Positions 1 to 10,504 of a stretch of 57,234 nucleotides of DNA are shown here, one piece after another (positions within the stretch are counted from its first letter, which is position 1; every line of letters starts with the position of its first letter). The translations under genes and the position numbers were made by a program. The stretch comes from an uncultured Pirellulaceae bacterium (GTDB taxonomy: Bacteria > Planctomycetota > Planctomycetia > Pirellulales > Pirellulaceae): the NCBI GenBank assembly GCA_937928215.1, contig CALFWL010000138.1:1-57234 (forward strand), read 5' to 3'. The notes beneath the pieces are model-generated. The model was not told the DNA's origin. It worked only from the letters and a program-made list of their open reading frames with translations, and did not search any database.

Positions 1-211
1 GCCGGGGAGTCGCGCCCTCACGGGCGCGTGGATTGAAACTCCCGGATCGTTTCGTGCTTTTGCTTCCATTGCTGTCGCGCCCTCACGGGCGCGTGGATTG
101 AAACCGTCTAACAGCGATCAGGAAACTTACGGCTGGTTGTCGCGCCCTCACGGGCGCGTGGATTGAAATATCCGGTTCTCAGTTCTCGGGTTGCGGCGTG
201 TGAATTGAAAC
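1..211 (+). CRISPR. Leader-distal end of a type I-C-like CRISPR array
   Basis: Three repeats of 30-31 bases start at 9, 74 and 139, exactly 65 apart, with two spacers of about 34 bases (40-73 and 105-138). Each repeat has a perfect 7-bp stem (CGCGCCC / GGGCGCG) with a TCAC loop and ends in GTGGATTGAAAC, as in subtype I-C repeats. With the ATTGAAAC handle at the 3' end, transcription should run left to right, so the leader and any cas genes lie before base 1. The third repeat ends in T instead of C. A decayed fourth repeat at about 195-211 matches the 3' half of the repeat at 15 of 17 bases and lies too close to repeat three for a normal spacer, so this is the old end of the array. No cas gene is in the window. 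The subtype call rests on repeat sequence only. Confidence 0.95.
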
Positions 212-1742
212 GTCGGACGTTTTGCATATCTGCATTGCTTCAACGGGAGATCCCAACCAAAAACCGGAAGATGATGCACGTCCATGGACCGCTAACATGG
301 GAAAGCAGGCTATACCGCGAGCAACATGGTTTCGCTCTGGTGTAAGCGTCTCTGGCTGCCATTGGGCGTTTGGTCCTTGACTGGGCACCGGCCGGGCAGA
401 CGGATTATTTACGCTTCCCGTCGCTCTGGTCGCACTCAGTCTGCGGCGGTGATTTCTTGAACGCTCGCCGGATAAAAAACGCTCTCACGTAAGCCGCCTT
501 CGTTCAGACAAACTCGCCTTGCGAGCGACGATTCAGGAGCATGCGACAAATGAGGGTTGCCGTTCGTTCCGCCAAAATTGAGCGAAACGTTGCTTTCGCG
601 GAGCGAAAGACGACTATAACAAACCGCTCGACCCTTAGTTCGTCTTTCACATTTTTCCATAATCTCGCTACGCGAGGGCTGCTTTTTTGGGGAATCGCTG
701 ACGCTTGCCTCGAAAATGACAGATCAGAAATCGCCACAAACGTGAGTGAAATCAATTTCTTCGAAAGTCGAACTTAGCACTCGCCAAGAAATAAATGACG
801 GATTTGAGTACTCGAAACCCACGTGTTTCACCGCCTAATCGCCTTACAAATTCGCAGGTTATTGTTTCGCGAGTGCTTAGGGATTTCACCCCATCAACAG
901 AAGGTTTTTACGGCGCCGCTGTCATTCGAATAGAACGACATTGAAGCACAGGAATTTCTACCTTCTACCAAAGCGAACACGCGTTGCCAAACAGCCAAGG
1001 TGATCGTGGGCTTGCGGCAGATGGAACGTGACCGAAGTGCTTGACTGTTGCAACCACAAGATTCTCCAACGACGGCAGCCGCGATCTTGCGTAAAAACAT
1101 GCACGACCGGGTGAAGCGAGAAGACGGTATCAACGCCAATCAGCGCCACTGAAAACCATGTTGCACGATGCGGAACCTACCAGCCAACGCTCCATTGGCA
1201 ACACGCGTGCAACGATAGCGCAACCGAGCATGGCCGAACCACGAAAGACGCGAAACACACGAAAACACTCAGCGATCCAAGCTGCGATCCATCAAAGTTC
1301 ACGCGCCTTCCGCGCGACATCAATTCTCCAATGGCAAACGAATCAGCCGAAGAGAAAACACGAACGAAGCCAAGCCACACACAATCCACGCGGCATCGCC
1401 ATTTAGGTCTCCATACCGCGCGCCGCTGCGCGGCGAACAACCAATCAACGCTCCAAGGGATTTACATTTCAAAGGAAAGAAATGTTTGACCGAAGGAAGT
1501 CCGCGCCGTTCGGCTAGCGTCGTGCAACGGAACTCTTGACGACATTTGCTAAAATGGGTCGCGTACCTCGAACTTCTCTACTTCAGATTGTCAAACTGAC
1601 AAAACTCGAATCTAAATGGACGGTTGCTTTGCCAGTTTCGCAGGACAAACAAAAAGCCACTCGAGCAAATCGCTTGAGCGGCTTCATGTGGGCATTGATT
1701 TCGAAACTTTCATTTCAAAATCGGAGCTGGTCATCAAATTGA
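212..1742. other. Gene-poor region between CRISPR array and PEP-CTERM gene
   Basis: I see no convincing gene in these 1.5 kb. The open frames are short, overlap on both strands and encode nothing recognisable. There is a small perfect hairpin at 593-609 (CTTTCGC, GGA, GCGAAAG), a GC-rich inverted repeat near 1417-1434, and a run rich in ACGAAA-type words near 1240-1265. No tRNA or other RNA gene was recognised. Confidence 0.5.
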
Positions 1743-2375
1743 TTATGCTCGCCGACGACGTACGAACATCGCAATGCTTCCCAAACCAAGAAAGGCTAGA
1801 GATGTAGGCTCTGGAATAGCCGCAGTGGAGGTTGAAATCGTTACATTGTCGACCGAAGGGAAATTGCCTACGATACTATTCGTGGTGAAAGTTAGGGAGT
1901 CCACTAGAAACCCGGCACCGTTAGTCCCAAAGTTGGTGGTTTCAAAAACGTCTGTACCTCCAGTTGTCGGAGTGATAACCTGCGAGAAAACGCTACTTCC
2001 ATCCAAGAAGCCTGCAACAGAAAACGTCGAGCCGTTGAAGTTTGAAAAGTCGATAGAAAGTAACGTAAAGTCAATTGGGCCTCCGCCACTAGCACTGTTT
2101 ACCACGATCCCATCATCCGTGATGTTTGCATTTGCGGGATAGAACAGAAAACCGTTCACCGGAGAAGGCGGATTAGACCCAGGCATACTACGAGCAATTG
2201 AGTTTGCGTTGGTCACGAGCGTCAAATCTCCGACCGTTGACTCGGCGCTCCCAAACACTGAGGGCTCACCAATAAAGTCACTGAAATCGAAGGTCACGTT
2301 CTGAGCGTGAGCTTCAACGGAAAACAATAGGAGCAAAGCGGCTAACGAGGCAGCCGAAGCGAAATAGCGAATCAT
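1743..2375 (-). CDS. PEP-CTERM sorting-domain exported protein
   Basis: A 210-residue protein with an N-terminal signal peptide (MIRY..., hydrophobic core LAALLLLFSV, likely cleaved after AHA). A Ser/Thr/Gly/Asn-rich middle of unknown fold follows. The last 28 residues form a typical PEP-CTERM signal: IPEPTS, a hydrophobic stretch and a terminal RRRR. In known systems an exosortase recognises this tail, removes it and directs the protein to the surface or extracellular polysaccharide; no exosortase gene is in this window. The ATG at 2375 directly precedes the signal peptide. The molecular role of the mature domain is unknown. A second PEP-CTERM gene lies at 4775-5467 beyond the transposon remnants. 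Confidence 0.9.
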   Translation of the reverse strand: MIRYFASAASLAALLLLFSVEAHAQNVTFDFSDFIGEPSVFGSAESTVGDLTLVTNANSIARSMPGSNPPSPVNGFLFYPANANITDDGIVVNSASGGGPIDFTLLSIDFSNFNGSTFSVAGFLDGSSVFSQVITPTTGGTDVFETTNFGTNGAGFLVDSLTFTTNSIVGNFPSVDNVTISTSTAAIPEPTSLAFLGLGSIAMFVRRRRA

Positions 2376-2728
2376 GCTGATCTTCTTTCTCTTTCAAGTG
2401 TTGTTAAATACTTCCCGCGAGCTCAATCCGCAGATTGTAAATTGTTAACATGAAAAGCTAACAGGAAATGGTAGGGCCTTTTGAGATTATACATGCAGGA
2501 TTGGTTATTGTTAACAATAAAAACCCCCTATTGCTGTTTTTACAGGGAAATTGTTGAACTTGAGGCATTAGAAGGGGGGGACTGGTCCAATAGTGTTCGG
2601 CACGTGAATTGCATTGAGATTGTTGTTGACTCGCAGAACGGGATTTGGCCAGTAGGAACTGGCTCGCGATTGTAAGAATTACCAACGAGCATGTAAGAAT
2701 GTGCCTTGGTACCGCCGGAGCTAGTTTG
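2376..2728. promoter_or_regulatory. Upstream region of the PEP-CTERM gene with GTTAA palindromes
   Basis: This 350-base AT-rich gap separates the PEP-CTERM start (minus strand) from the transposase remnant. It contains a perfect 16-bp palindrome at 2505-2520 (TTATTGTT/AACAATAA). Two further GTTAA-type sites occur near 2404 and 2443 (TTGTTAAC). They could be operator sites for the PEP-CTERM promoter, but no regulator is indicated and chance is possible in AT-rich DNA. Confidence 0.3.
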
Positions 2729-3973
2729 ATGGCAGCATCGACGTCGAATCAGCTCGAAGAGCGCGACATTCACGGCCTGAAGCACTTTTCGAAGATTCGT
2801 AAATTGCTCAAATCTCTGCATGAGACTGGCTGCGATCGAGATCGCGCCAACAACCGAAAAGTGCACATGGACGAGTACTGCCTTGGCGTGTTGCTGTACA
2901 TGTTCAACTCAACCATCACTTCGCTGCGTGGAATTCAACAAGCCAGTGAACTTCGCAACGTACAGAAGAGAAGAAGCAGGGCATCAAACGCGCCTCCCTT
3001 GGCGCGTTGAGCGAATCCGTTGCGGTCTTCGGTCCCGAACCTCTACAGCAGATCGCAGTCGATTTTGCCGCCAAAGTCCCCGGTCAATCGAGCCATGAAT
3101 TCTCTCAAGTCAAACAAACGATTACGGCCGTTGATGGTTCGGTGGTTGATATTCTTGGACGGATCGCCGAACTGGCGTGGGTTCCCAAAAAAGGCAGCCA
3201 CTACAAGTACGCTTACCGTCTGCACACCCAGTTCGAAGTGCTGCGTGGCGTTCCCAATCGTATCGACGTAACGTCCTCCACCCCCAAGGAGAAAGCCGAT
3301 GAACATGCGGTGCTTGCTGCGACCCTCGAGCCCGATCGCTGTTATCTCAAGGATCGAGGCTACGCAAAATTCACGCTCTGGAATGATATCAACGCCCTCG
3401 GCAGCACCTATGTCGGCCGCATTCGGGACGACTCGATATACGACGTTGTACAACAAAAAGAGCTTACCGAAGAAGACATCGTTGAGGAAGTTTTATCTGA
3501 TCAGATCGTCACCATGGGAGCGTCGAGCAGGCCCGGAGAAGCTCCCGATCACAAGGTGCGAATCATCGAGTTGCAGGCAACTCTTCATACCAGTCGAGGC
3601 AAGTACAAAGGTGGAAGCACGGGACATTCTTCCGGTGGCAAGATGCGACTGGCGACCAACATGCTCGACGCGCCGGCGGAATTGATCAGCAAGCTTTACC
3701 GTTTGCGTTGGATGATCGAGCTGTTTTTTTCGCATGGTCAAGATGATGCTTCATTGCAATCACTTGCTGAGCACCAAACAAAACGGCGTTGAGATTCAAG
3801 CGTACATGGCGATCATTGCCTGTCTGCTGATTCTGATCTACACCGGCAGCACACCCAACAAGCGGACATTTGAAATGATCTGCCTGTATCTACAGGGCTG
3901 GGCCGAGCTTGACGAACTTGAGACCCACATCGCAAAACTCAAGGCCAAGCAAGCGAAAAAAACCAAGGCCTGA
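2729..3973 (+). pseudogene. IS4-family transposase, frameshifted remnant
   Basis: Three consecutive reading-frame blocks together make one IS4-family DDE transposase of about 410 residues. Block 1 (2729 to about 2968) encodes the N-terminal region (ERDIHGLKHFSKIRKLL). Block 2 (about 2971-3734) has the catalytic core, with AVDGS (first Asp) and KDRGY (second Asp). Block 3 (to 3973) carries the C-terminus. The family signature Y-(2)-R-(3)-E-(6)-K is visible as YRLRWMIELFF...RMVK. The first break looks like two extra bases or one missing base in the AG-rich run near 2965-2975. The second is one extra T in the T7 run at 3724-3730, between the E and K of the signature. No terminal inverted repeats could be fixed, so the element ends are unknown. 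It is almost certainly inactive unless the homopolymer is a sequencing error. Confidence 0.88.
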
Positions 3974-4114
3974 GTTCTCGCAGCGATCCCTCTTGCTGAC
4001 GAGCCGTACGATGCTGCGCGGTCCGTAAATCGAGAACCCAAAGTTTCGGTAAAGCAGCCTCGCTCGTTCGCAAAAAAATCAGCCAAACAGAAGGGCGCAC
4101 AACAAGCAGACATC

Positions 4115-4663
4115 GTGCCAAACACTATTGGGCGCGGTTACGACGAGGGCAAGAAAGTTACCGGTCGCAAGCGACACATTCTGGTCGATACGCTCGGCTT
4201 GATGCTGACGATTGTCGTACATGCAGCAAATATTCAGGACCGTGATGACGCGAGGCTCGTCTTGGAAAAGTCCATAGGTAAGTTTCCCCGGCTGAAACTT
4301 GTTTGGGCCGATGGTAGTTACGCGGGCAAGTTGATCCCCTAGGTTCGGGAGCACTGTCATTGGGTGCTGGAGATCATCAAACGTGATCCCACACGCAAAG
4401 GCTTTTATGTCTTGCCACGACGCCGCCGGGTGGTCGAACGAACATTCGCGTGGCTCGGGCGGTGCCGAAGACTCAGCAAAGACTACAAAGAACACGCTCA
4501 AAGCAGCGAAGCAATGGCTCAGATCGCCATGATCCGGCTCATGCCACGAAGACTCACTGCAAACGGAGTAGCTGCCACTTCACGATACCAATTCAAAAAA
4601 CAGGCTCTTAGGCAAATGAACGTCCCCGGTACACCAAAAAATATCTCCGCCAATCCTCATTGA
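4115..4663 (+). pseudogene. IS5-family-like transposase, C-terminal remnant with internal stop
   Basis: The C-terminal half of an IS5-like transposase: [13 protein letters not shown], then [21 protein letters not shown] and, after the break, [31 protein letters not shown] and VVERTFAWL are the regions that carry the second Asp and the Glu of the DDE triad in this group. A TAG at 4340-4342 interrupts the frame, and the reading continues in the same frame to 4661-4663. The N-terminal third, with the DNA-binding part and first Asp, is not recognisable upstream, although the frame stays open back to about 4020. It is a dead fragment, about 140 bases downstream of the IS4 remnant, so this spot has taken at least two insertions. 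Confidence 0.85.
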
Positions 4664-4672
4664 CGGAGATAT
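4641..4672 (-). terminator. Rho-independent terminator of the PEP-CTERM gene at 4775
   Basis: A 13-bp stem (4641-4653 pairing with 4660-4672) with one mismatched position and a short loop. Read on the minus strand, the stem is followed at once by a run of six T (the A run at 4636-4641). It lies about 100 bases beyond the stop of the minus-strand PEP-CTERM gene. The T run is on that side, so it serves that gene rather than the transposase remnant. Confidence 0.75.
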
Positions 4673-4774
4673 CTGTCTCTTTTCCGACTCGGGGCTCGCC
4701 CAGCAATAAACCACAGGGTTCGGATTCACATCGATCGGTTAAAATTGATAATGAACATTTTCCGATCCGGTGAC

Positions 4775-5467
4775 CTACGACCCAAAACGACGACGCTTGG
4801 CAATCAAGCCCAAAGCAGACAGTCCCAAAAATGCCAAACTGCTCGGCTCGGGAATTGTTGCAGTACTTCCGTTGGAAAGCTGAGTTGCTGTCACGACAAC
4901 GGTCTCTCCGGCGTCAAATCCAGCGTTGCTGCCAAGTCCGATAAAAATGCTGAAACGATCGACCGCTTCTGGTGCGTTGACATCCGCAATGGTGAAAGCT
5001 CCTGAAAATGTCGAGACGGAACCAACGGTGTCGATCGTCGGTGTAAGGTTAACCCGCTCGCCTTGGCCGTTATTTCCCTCGTTGAGACGATAAGAAAACG
5101 ACGGTGTGCCACCTGCGGCACCTGCCAAATCCAAAGAAATCGAGTACGAAATTTCATCGCCAGCACTCGCCGCAAACGCAATTGGCGATCCCGCTGTCGC
5201 ATTGTCTGCCGCTTCAAAACCAATACTCAAAGCGTCAAAATTGTTTGCACCGATCGTCGCAGTGACGGCTGTGCCATCGCTTGACGTGTTCACCGAGTTA
5301 CGGCCGTAGAAAAAAGTGTCGCCAAGTCTGACATTAGGACCAGCTGTGTCCCCCATACTGCCCAAATCAAGAATTCCCGGCGCCGGAACAATATCGCCGA
5401 ATGACGTGGAGCAGGAGCATGCCATAAGTGCCAAAGTGGCAACGAAGGTTTTACTGATATTTCTCAT
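4775..5467 (-). CDS. PEP-CTERM sorting-domain exported protein
   Basis: A 230-residue exported protein. Residues 1-24 are a signal peptide (MRNISKTFVATLALMACSCS..., cleavage probably near SFG). The middle is rich in Gly, Ala, Ser and Thr with alternating hydrophobic residues, suggesting a beta-sandwich of unknown function. The C-terminus is a PEP-CTERM signal: IPEPSS, a hydrophobic span, then KRRR. It resembles the product at 1743-2375 mainly in the sorting tail (PEP-[ST]-SLAFLGL in both), so the two share a processing route rather than clear descent. An intrinsic terminator follows at 4641-4672. The start ATG at 5467 is fixed by the signal peptide. Confidence 0.9.
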   Translation of the reverse strand: MRNISKTFVATLALMACSCSTSFGDIVPAPGILDLGSMGDTAGPNVRLGDTFFYGRNSVNTSSDGTAVTATIGANNFDALSIGFEAADNATAGSPIAFAASAGDEISYSISLDLAGAAGGTPSFSYRLNEGNNGQGERVNLTPTIDTVGSVSTFSGAFTIADVNAPEAVDRFSIFIGLGSNAGFDAGETVVVTATQLSNGSTATIPEPSSLAFLGLSALGLIAKRRRFGS

Positions 5468-6687
5468 GGTGCAGAAATCCTCTTCTTAGAGACTGTGGAA
5501 AATGGAACCGTTCTAATTTAGTAGAGTCAATACGTGATAAAATTCATCGAATTTCACGAACGAATACACTCCTTAACCGTCATAACGTACGATCGACGAG
5601 ACAGTAATACCCTCTAGTGTAAACGAATTGCCGGCAGATTGTCAACAAAATGCATTATTCGGCGGGGATTTTTCTCAATATATGTCGATTGTTCCGGTCC
5701 GCGCGTTCCAGAGCCGCAGTCAAACGGACCTGCTCGCTTCCTGTTGGCCGCGTAATAATTGACGGAATTTTGACGACCTTCATGATCGAAATATATTAGC
5801 ATTTGGTGGTTTTGACCGGAGACGCTCACGTCGTCCAATTACTCGAGGTTTTTGTGCCCGTGCCGTACCTCTAGGCGCCGGCGGCAAGCGAATCTCCCGC
5901 AAAGTGTGGTATTGAGTAATCTCGGAATCAAGCTGCTGGCAAAATGACATTTTGGTTCGTCTGTCCTGCAAGAGTTGCAAACCTCACTTTCACCAAATCC
6001 TGACGATACACTCAAGCTGTTTGCGTTTTAGGAAAATGCGGTTTCTTCCAGCAAATCCGCTAACGCCACGTTTCGCTCCGCCTAAGCTGGCTCAGGGTGA
6101 CGAATGTAGCGATATCGGTTTCAAGTGGCGGTGACGAGCTGAATGTGTCAACGACAATGCGACAACTTGTTTCTTGATTCGTGATGATTCATGGGCCAGT
6201 CCTTGAAACCCTAATGACCATCCGAGGCATGGCCCGGTTCATTCGCCCCGCACTCGCATATCCACACGCTGACCCATTGCCGGTCCTAGGCCTTGCGAAC
6301 CAGATTTGGCTCGAAGGGCGTTACGCTCGATACGTCGATTGTCCTGATAAATCCACTCGTCCGTATCCCCGTTTGTCTCGCTTGGAGGGAAACGGCGGCT
6401 CCGTCCGGGGCGGTTGTGATGGTCGAGGATTGAATGTTTCGAGGTTGTCACCCCGAGCTAAAGACGGCGGCCCCTCCGAAGAGAGCGAGCAGACACACCC
6501 ATTCAATTCCATGATGAACCAGAAAAACCTTGCCTCAATGAGCCCGTTTTCTTCCGTTTCAGGCGAGCAACCTTTCGTTCGTGTCGACGGAGCCCTATGA
6601 TTTCGCGATTCACTTCACGACCAAAAATCGACGATTGCAGCGAAGCCTCGGCAAACCTCGCAATTCTGTCCTCCAACACCAGCTCTC
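5468..6687. other. Gene-poor region upstream of typA
   Basis: About 1.2 kb with no convincing gene. The first 200 bases are AT-rich and should hold the promoter of the minus-strand PEP-CTERM gene. The last part should hold the typA promoter. Short open frames inside look like chance: no domain, no signal peptide, and overlap on opposite strands. Confidence 0.45.
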
Positions 6688-8505
6688 ATGACCCAACGCA
6701 AAGATATTCGTAACCTCGTCATTATCGCTCACGTTGACCACGGCAAGACCACGCTGGTCGACTGCCTGCTGCGTCAGAGCGGCCAGTTCCGTGACGCTCA
6801 ATTGCAGGGCGAGCGCATTCTGGATTCAGGCGACATCGAGAAAGAACGCGGCATCACGATTCTGGCCAAGAATATTTCGCTGCCGTACAAAGGTGTCAAG
6901 ATCAACATCATTGACACGCCTGGTCACGCGGACTTTGGTGGTGAGGTGGAACGAGTGCTGCAAATGGCGGACGGAGCCCTGTTGCTGGTGGATGCCGCCG
7001 AAGGCCCCATGCCGCAAACCCGTTTTGTGCTCGGCAAGGCGCTTGAGTCGGGGCTCAAGCCGATGGTGGTGATCAATAAAGTCGACAAGCCCGACGCTCG
7101 TACCGCCGAAGTGGTCGACGAAGCCATGGAGCTGATCTTGGAAATGGGCGGGGAAGAATACCTAGATAACTTCCACTTTATTTACGCATCCGCCAAGAAC
7201 GGATTCGCGACCCACGATCTGGAAAACCTGTCCGGCAATATGGAGCCGCTGCTGGACATGGTGGTCGAGCACGTTCCGCCTCCGACGATCCAGCCGGGTG
7301 AGTTCCGCATGTGCGTGACGACGATGGACTGGTCCGAGTTTGTCGGACGAATTGCGGTCGGTCGAATCGAATCGGGGATCGTCAAAAAAGGACAAACCGT
7401 CAACGTCATCGCAGCAGACGGAAACCCCGTTACCGCAAAGATCAGTGCGGTGAACTCGTTTGACAAGCTGGGCCGAATCGAAGTCGAACGAGCCGAGGCG
7501 GGCGAAGTCGTCGCGTTAATTGGATTGGACAACGTCGAGATTGGCGACACGATTTGTCACACAGACATCACCGATCCGTTGCCACGTATTTCCGTCGACG
7601 AACCGACGCTTGAGATGATTTTCACGATCAACAGTTCTCCGTTGGCCGGCAAAGAGGGCAAGTACGTCACCAGTCGGCAAGTCCGTGAACGTCTGACGAA
7701 GGAGTTGGAGCGAAACGTGGCGTTGCGAGTTCGTCCGCTTGAATCGGGCGATTCGTTTGCGGTTTCAGGTCGAGGAATTTTGCACCTGGCCGTCTTGATC
7801 GAAACCATGCGTCGCGAGGGGTTCGAACTTTCGATCGGAATGCCTCAGGTCGTCGTCAAGAAGGTCGATGGGAAAGACCATGAGCCTTTTGAAACGCTGG
7901 TCGTTGAAGTTCCCACTGAGAAGTTTGGTCCGGTCATGGAATTGGTCGGCAACCGACGTGGCGACTTGTTGGAAATGAACGCTCGCGGCGAGTTCACCTT
8001 GGCCAGTTTCGTGATTCCCTCGCGAGGCTTGATTGGGTTGCGAACCAAGCTGCTCAATGCGACTCAGGGGACGGCGATCATCAACCATCGCTTCCTGGAA
8101 TTCCGTCCGCTGGAAGGCGACATCCCAGCTCGAGTCAACGGTGCGGTGATCTCGATGGCGTCAGGCAAAGCGGTTGGGTTTGGCCTGTTCAACCTGCAAC
8201 AACGTTTCGAACTGTTCGTCAGTCCAGGCGATCAGGTTTACGAAGGCATGATCGTAGGAGAGAATCCTCGCGCGAATGACTTGCCCGTCAATCCGTGCAA
8301 GGAGAAGCAGCTGACGAACATGCGAGCGTCCGGCAGCGATGAAAACATTCTGCTCAAGCCACCACGTCAGTTTAGCTTGGAAGCCGCATTGGAATATGTG
8401 CAGGACGACGAGTGGGTCGAGGTGACTCCGTCCAAAATCCGACTTCGCAAGCAGTTGCTCAAAGAGTCCGATCGCAAACGTTCCGGCCGCGCCGCCAAGT
8501 CATAA
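6688..8505 (+). CDS. typA: Ribosome-associated translational GTPase TypA/BipA
   Basis: A 605-residue translational GTPase of full family length. The G domain shows G1 AHVDHGKTT (14-22), G2 ERGITI (about 53-58), G3 DTPGHADF (76-83) and G4 NKVDK (130-134). EF-G-like domains II, III and V follow, then the TypA-specific C-terminal domain ([22 protein letters not shown] region). TypA binds the ribosome and acts in 50S assembly and stress or cold adaptation in other bacteria. It is a single gene, with an amt gene converging from the right and about 170 bases between them. The ATG at 6688 gives the expected N-terminus ([20 protein letters not shown]). Confidence 0.97.
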   Translation: MTQRKDIRNLVIIAHVDHGKTTLVDCLLRQSGQFRDAQLQGERILDSGDIEKERGITILAKNISLPYKGVKINIIDTPGHADFGGEVERVLQMADGALLLVDAAEGPMPQTRFVLGKALESGLKPMVVINKVDKPDARTAEVVDEAMELILEMGGEEYLDNFHFIYASAKNGFATHDLENLSGNMEPLLDMVVEHVPPPTIQPGEFRMCVTTMDWSEFVGRIAVGRIESGIVKKGQTVNVIAADGNPVTAKISAVNSFDKLGRIEVERAEAGEVVALIGLDNVEIGDTICHTDITDPLPRISVDEPTLEMIFTINSSPLAGKEGKYVTSRQVRERLTKELERNVALRVRPLESGDSFAVSGRGILHLAVLIETMRREGFELSIGMPQVVVKKVDGKDHEPFETLVVEVPTEKFGPVMELVGNRRGDLLEMNARGEFTLASFVIPSRGLIGLRTKLLNATQGTAIINHRFLEFRPLEGDIPARVNGAVISMASGKAVGFGLFNLQQRFELFVSPGDQVYEGMIVGENPRANDLPVNPCKEKQLTNMRASGSDENILLKPPRQFSLEAALEYVQDDEWVEVTPSKIRLRKQLLKESDRKRSGRAAKS

Positions 8506-8557
8506 TCGGCAGCCGTGGCCAGTCGTCTCGATTGGTTCAGGATTTGCGCAGAGGTAG

Positions 8558-8606
8558 GTCAACGGATAAAAATGATTCGTTGCCAATTTCACTCGAACCG
8601 GATAAA
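8558..8606 (+). repeat. Copy C of a dispersed intergenic repeat
   Basis: The core CGGATAAAAATGATT, then 13 bases, then ACTCGA and later CTGAATCCG. The same words occur in the same order and, up to ACTCGA, with the same 13-base spacing at 29119 and 11200. This copy lies between the converging typA and amt genes. Confidence 0.5.
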
Positions 8607-8676
8607 CCTGAATCCGAGCGTCTGCGGTCATTTCGTCGGGCAAGTCCCTACCTTGCATCGATCGATAGCGGAACAC

Positions 8677-10098
8677 TTACCAGATGTAGCCACGTTCTCC
8701 GTGTTCGCCCAAGTCTAGGCCGCGTGATTCAACTTCATCGTTAACACGTAGCCCAACAAGCATCTTGACCAGCACCAGAATGACGGCGGTAGCGATCATC
8801 GTGTAAACCGCAGTCAAAACTGCGGCTCCGACTTGGACCCCAACTTGGCTGCCAATCGTCGCGCCATCGGCAAGCCCGGTTCCGCCGAATGACTCAGCGA
8901 CAAACACGCCGCAAAGAACGGTGCCAATGAATCCACCGACTCCGTGGACGCCGAACACATCGAGCGAATCATCGTAGCGAAGCTTCGTCTTCAACACGGT
9001 CGAGAAGTAGTAGCAAATCACGGCTGACGCGGTGCCGATGACCATCGCGCTCAATGGCCCGACGGAACCGGAAGCCGGAGTGATCGCAGCCAGCCCCGCG
9101 ATCGAACCGGTGGCTGCTCCCAGCACGCTCGGCTTGCCATATTTTATCCAGTCAATCGCCAGCCACACCAGCGTTGCCGTTGAGGCAGACAGATGAGTGA
9201 CCAGCAGAGTCAACGCGGCACTCTCATTGGCGGCTAAGTGACTGCCCGCGTTGAATCCAAACCAACCGACCCACAACATCCCCGTCCCGATCAGCGTCAG
9301 GACCGTGCTGTGTGGTGGTTGAATGGCTTCAGGAAATCCTTTGCGTGGTCCAACCATGATGCAGGCAACCAACGCGGCAAAACCTGCGGTAATATGAACA
9401 ACGATCCCTCCTGCCAGGTCAATCGCTCCCCACTGAGCAAACAATCCTCCGCCCCAGGTCATGTGGCAGATGGGAAGATAAACCACAATCAGCCAAGCAA
9501 CGGAAAACAGCATGACCGCACTGAACTTCATTCGTTCAGCAAAAGCACCAATGATCAGAGCAGGCGTGATCACGGCAAACGTCATTTGAAACGCCGCCAT
9601 TAAAAGTTCGGGAATGGTTCCGGTGACGTTACCAAGGACATGATTGAATCCAAATTTGCTGGCCCCGCCAATAAAAGAGCCGATTCCAATGGCTCCTGGC
9701 TCGGGGTTGATGGAATCATCCAGTGCGAGACTGTATCCAAACAAAACCCAGACGATTGACACGACGCCCGTCAGAACGAGGCAGTGCATCAATACCGATA
9801 AGATGTTTTTTGATCGGACCAAGCCGCCATAGAATAACGCAAGTCCGGGGATGGTCATGAACAGCACCAACGCGGTGGAAGCAAGAATCCAAGCAGTGTC
9901 GCCGCTGTCGATTGGCATCGTGGCATCGATCAGCATGTCCGCAGAAGGTGAGTCTGCCACAAACGTATCGGGCGTGACTGACGCCATCGGTTTCTGGTCG
10001 GACTGAGAAAATACATTCGCAGATGAAGACAAAGCGGCAAATAAAATCAGCAGCAGCGTGTATCGACGCGCGCGCGGCGACGGGAGCGGGGTGGTCAT
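8677..10098 (-). CDS. amt: Ammonium transporter, Amt family
   Basis: A 473-residue Amt/MEP/Rh channel for ammonium across the inner membrane. The N-terminus (MTTPLPSPRARRYTLLLILF...) is a signal-peptide-like segment followed by a polar linker, as in Amt proteins with a cleaved leader. Transmembrane helices follow, starting ILASTALVLFMTIPGLALFYGG, and family blocks MTWGGGLFAQWGAIDLAGG, HITAGFAALVACIMVGPRKG, GFNAGSH and FGVHGVGGFIGTVL are visible. The twin pore histidines fall in HITAG... and FGVHG. The frame is open to 10410, but the ATG at 10098 best fits the leader. No glnK/glnB gene is next to it, unlike many amt loci. Confidence 0.95.
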   Translation of the reverse strand: MTTPLPSPRARRYTLLLILFAALSSSANVFSQSDQKPMASVTPDTFVADSPSADMLIDATMPIDSGDTAWILASTALVLFMTIPGLALFYGGLVRSKNILSVLMHCLVLTGVVSIVWVLFGYSLALDDSINPEPGAIGIGSFIGGASKFGFNHVLGNVTGTIPELLMAAFQMTFAVITPALIIGAFAERMKFSAVMLFSVAWLIVVYLPICHMTWGGGLFAQWGAIDLAGGIVVHITAGFAALVACIMVGPRKGFPEAIQPPHSTVLTLIGTGMLWVGWFGFNAGSHLAANESAALTLLVTHLSASTATLVWLAIDWIKYGKPSVLGAATGSIAGLAAITPASGSVGPLSAMVIGTASAVICYYFSTVLKTKLRYDDSLDVFGVHGVGGFIGTVLCGVFVAESFGGTGLADGATIGSQVGVQVGAAVLTAVYTMIATAVILVLVKMLVGLRVNDEVESRGLDLGEHGERGYIW

Positions 10099-10504
10099 GG
10101 CTGGTCTCTGTGGGATGGTGGAACCCGTAAACAGACGATCGCAAAATCGTACCACACCTTTAGGGGGACGCAACCATTGCGGTGCCAGCGACGCGCAACT
10201 GTCACGGTGCGATCCTATAGGTTTCGAGATCACGATTCCTTGCAGCCGACTGCTAGGTTGATTCGTCAGCCAGCGAGCTACGACTCTCACCGTCGAGCAT
10301 TCAACTGTATCGATCTGAAACGCTGCGCTGTCTTGGCAGGAGATGCGCGCGCCGCGATTTTCGAGCGTGGCTCGTGCGCTGACCGCAACGTGAAAACCAT
10401 GTTTGAGCAACGGTCCGTAATTTTTCCGGCATCAAGATCGCAAATGATGCGAGAACACGCGGTCATTCTTTCTCAGATCACGCCAACTACTTCACGGTGG
10501 GTAC
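10099..10504. other. Gap upstream of amt
   Basis: A 400-base gap between the amt start and the end of the nucleotidyltransferase gene, both on the minus strand. It should contain the amt promoter. I see no gene, clear terminator or NtrC-type site in it. Confidence 0.4.

Noticed and set aside
436-777. Overlapping open frames on both strands in the gene desert
   Set aside because: They overlap each other on opposite strands, have no domain or start context, and look like intergenic sequence.
6181-6600. 139-residue open frame upstream of typA
   Set aside because: No recognisable domain, signal peptide or ribosome site, and a composition unlike the real genes.
8540-8590. Possible tRNA-like stretch (GCGCAGAGGTAGGTCAACGG) after typA
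   Set aside because: No cloverleaf can be formed; the bases belong mainly to the dispersed repeat.
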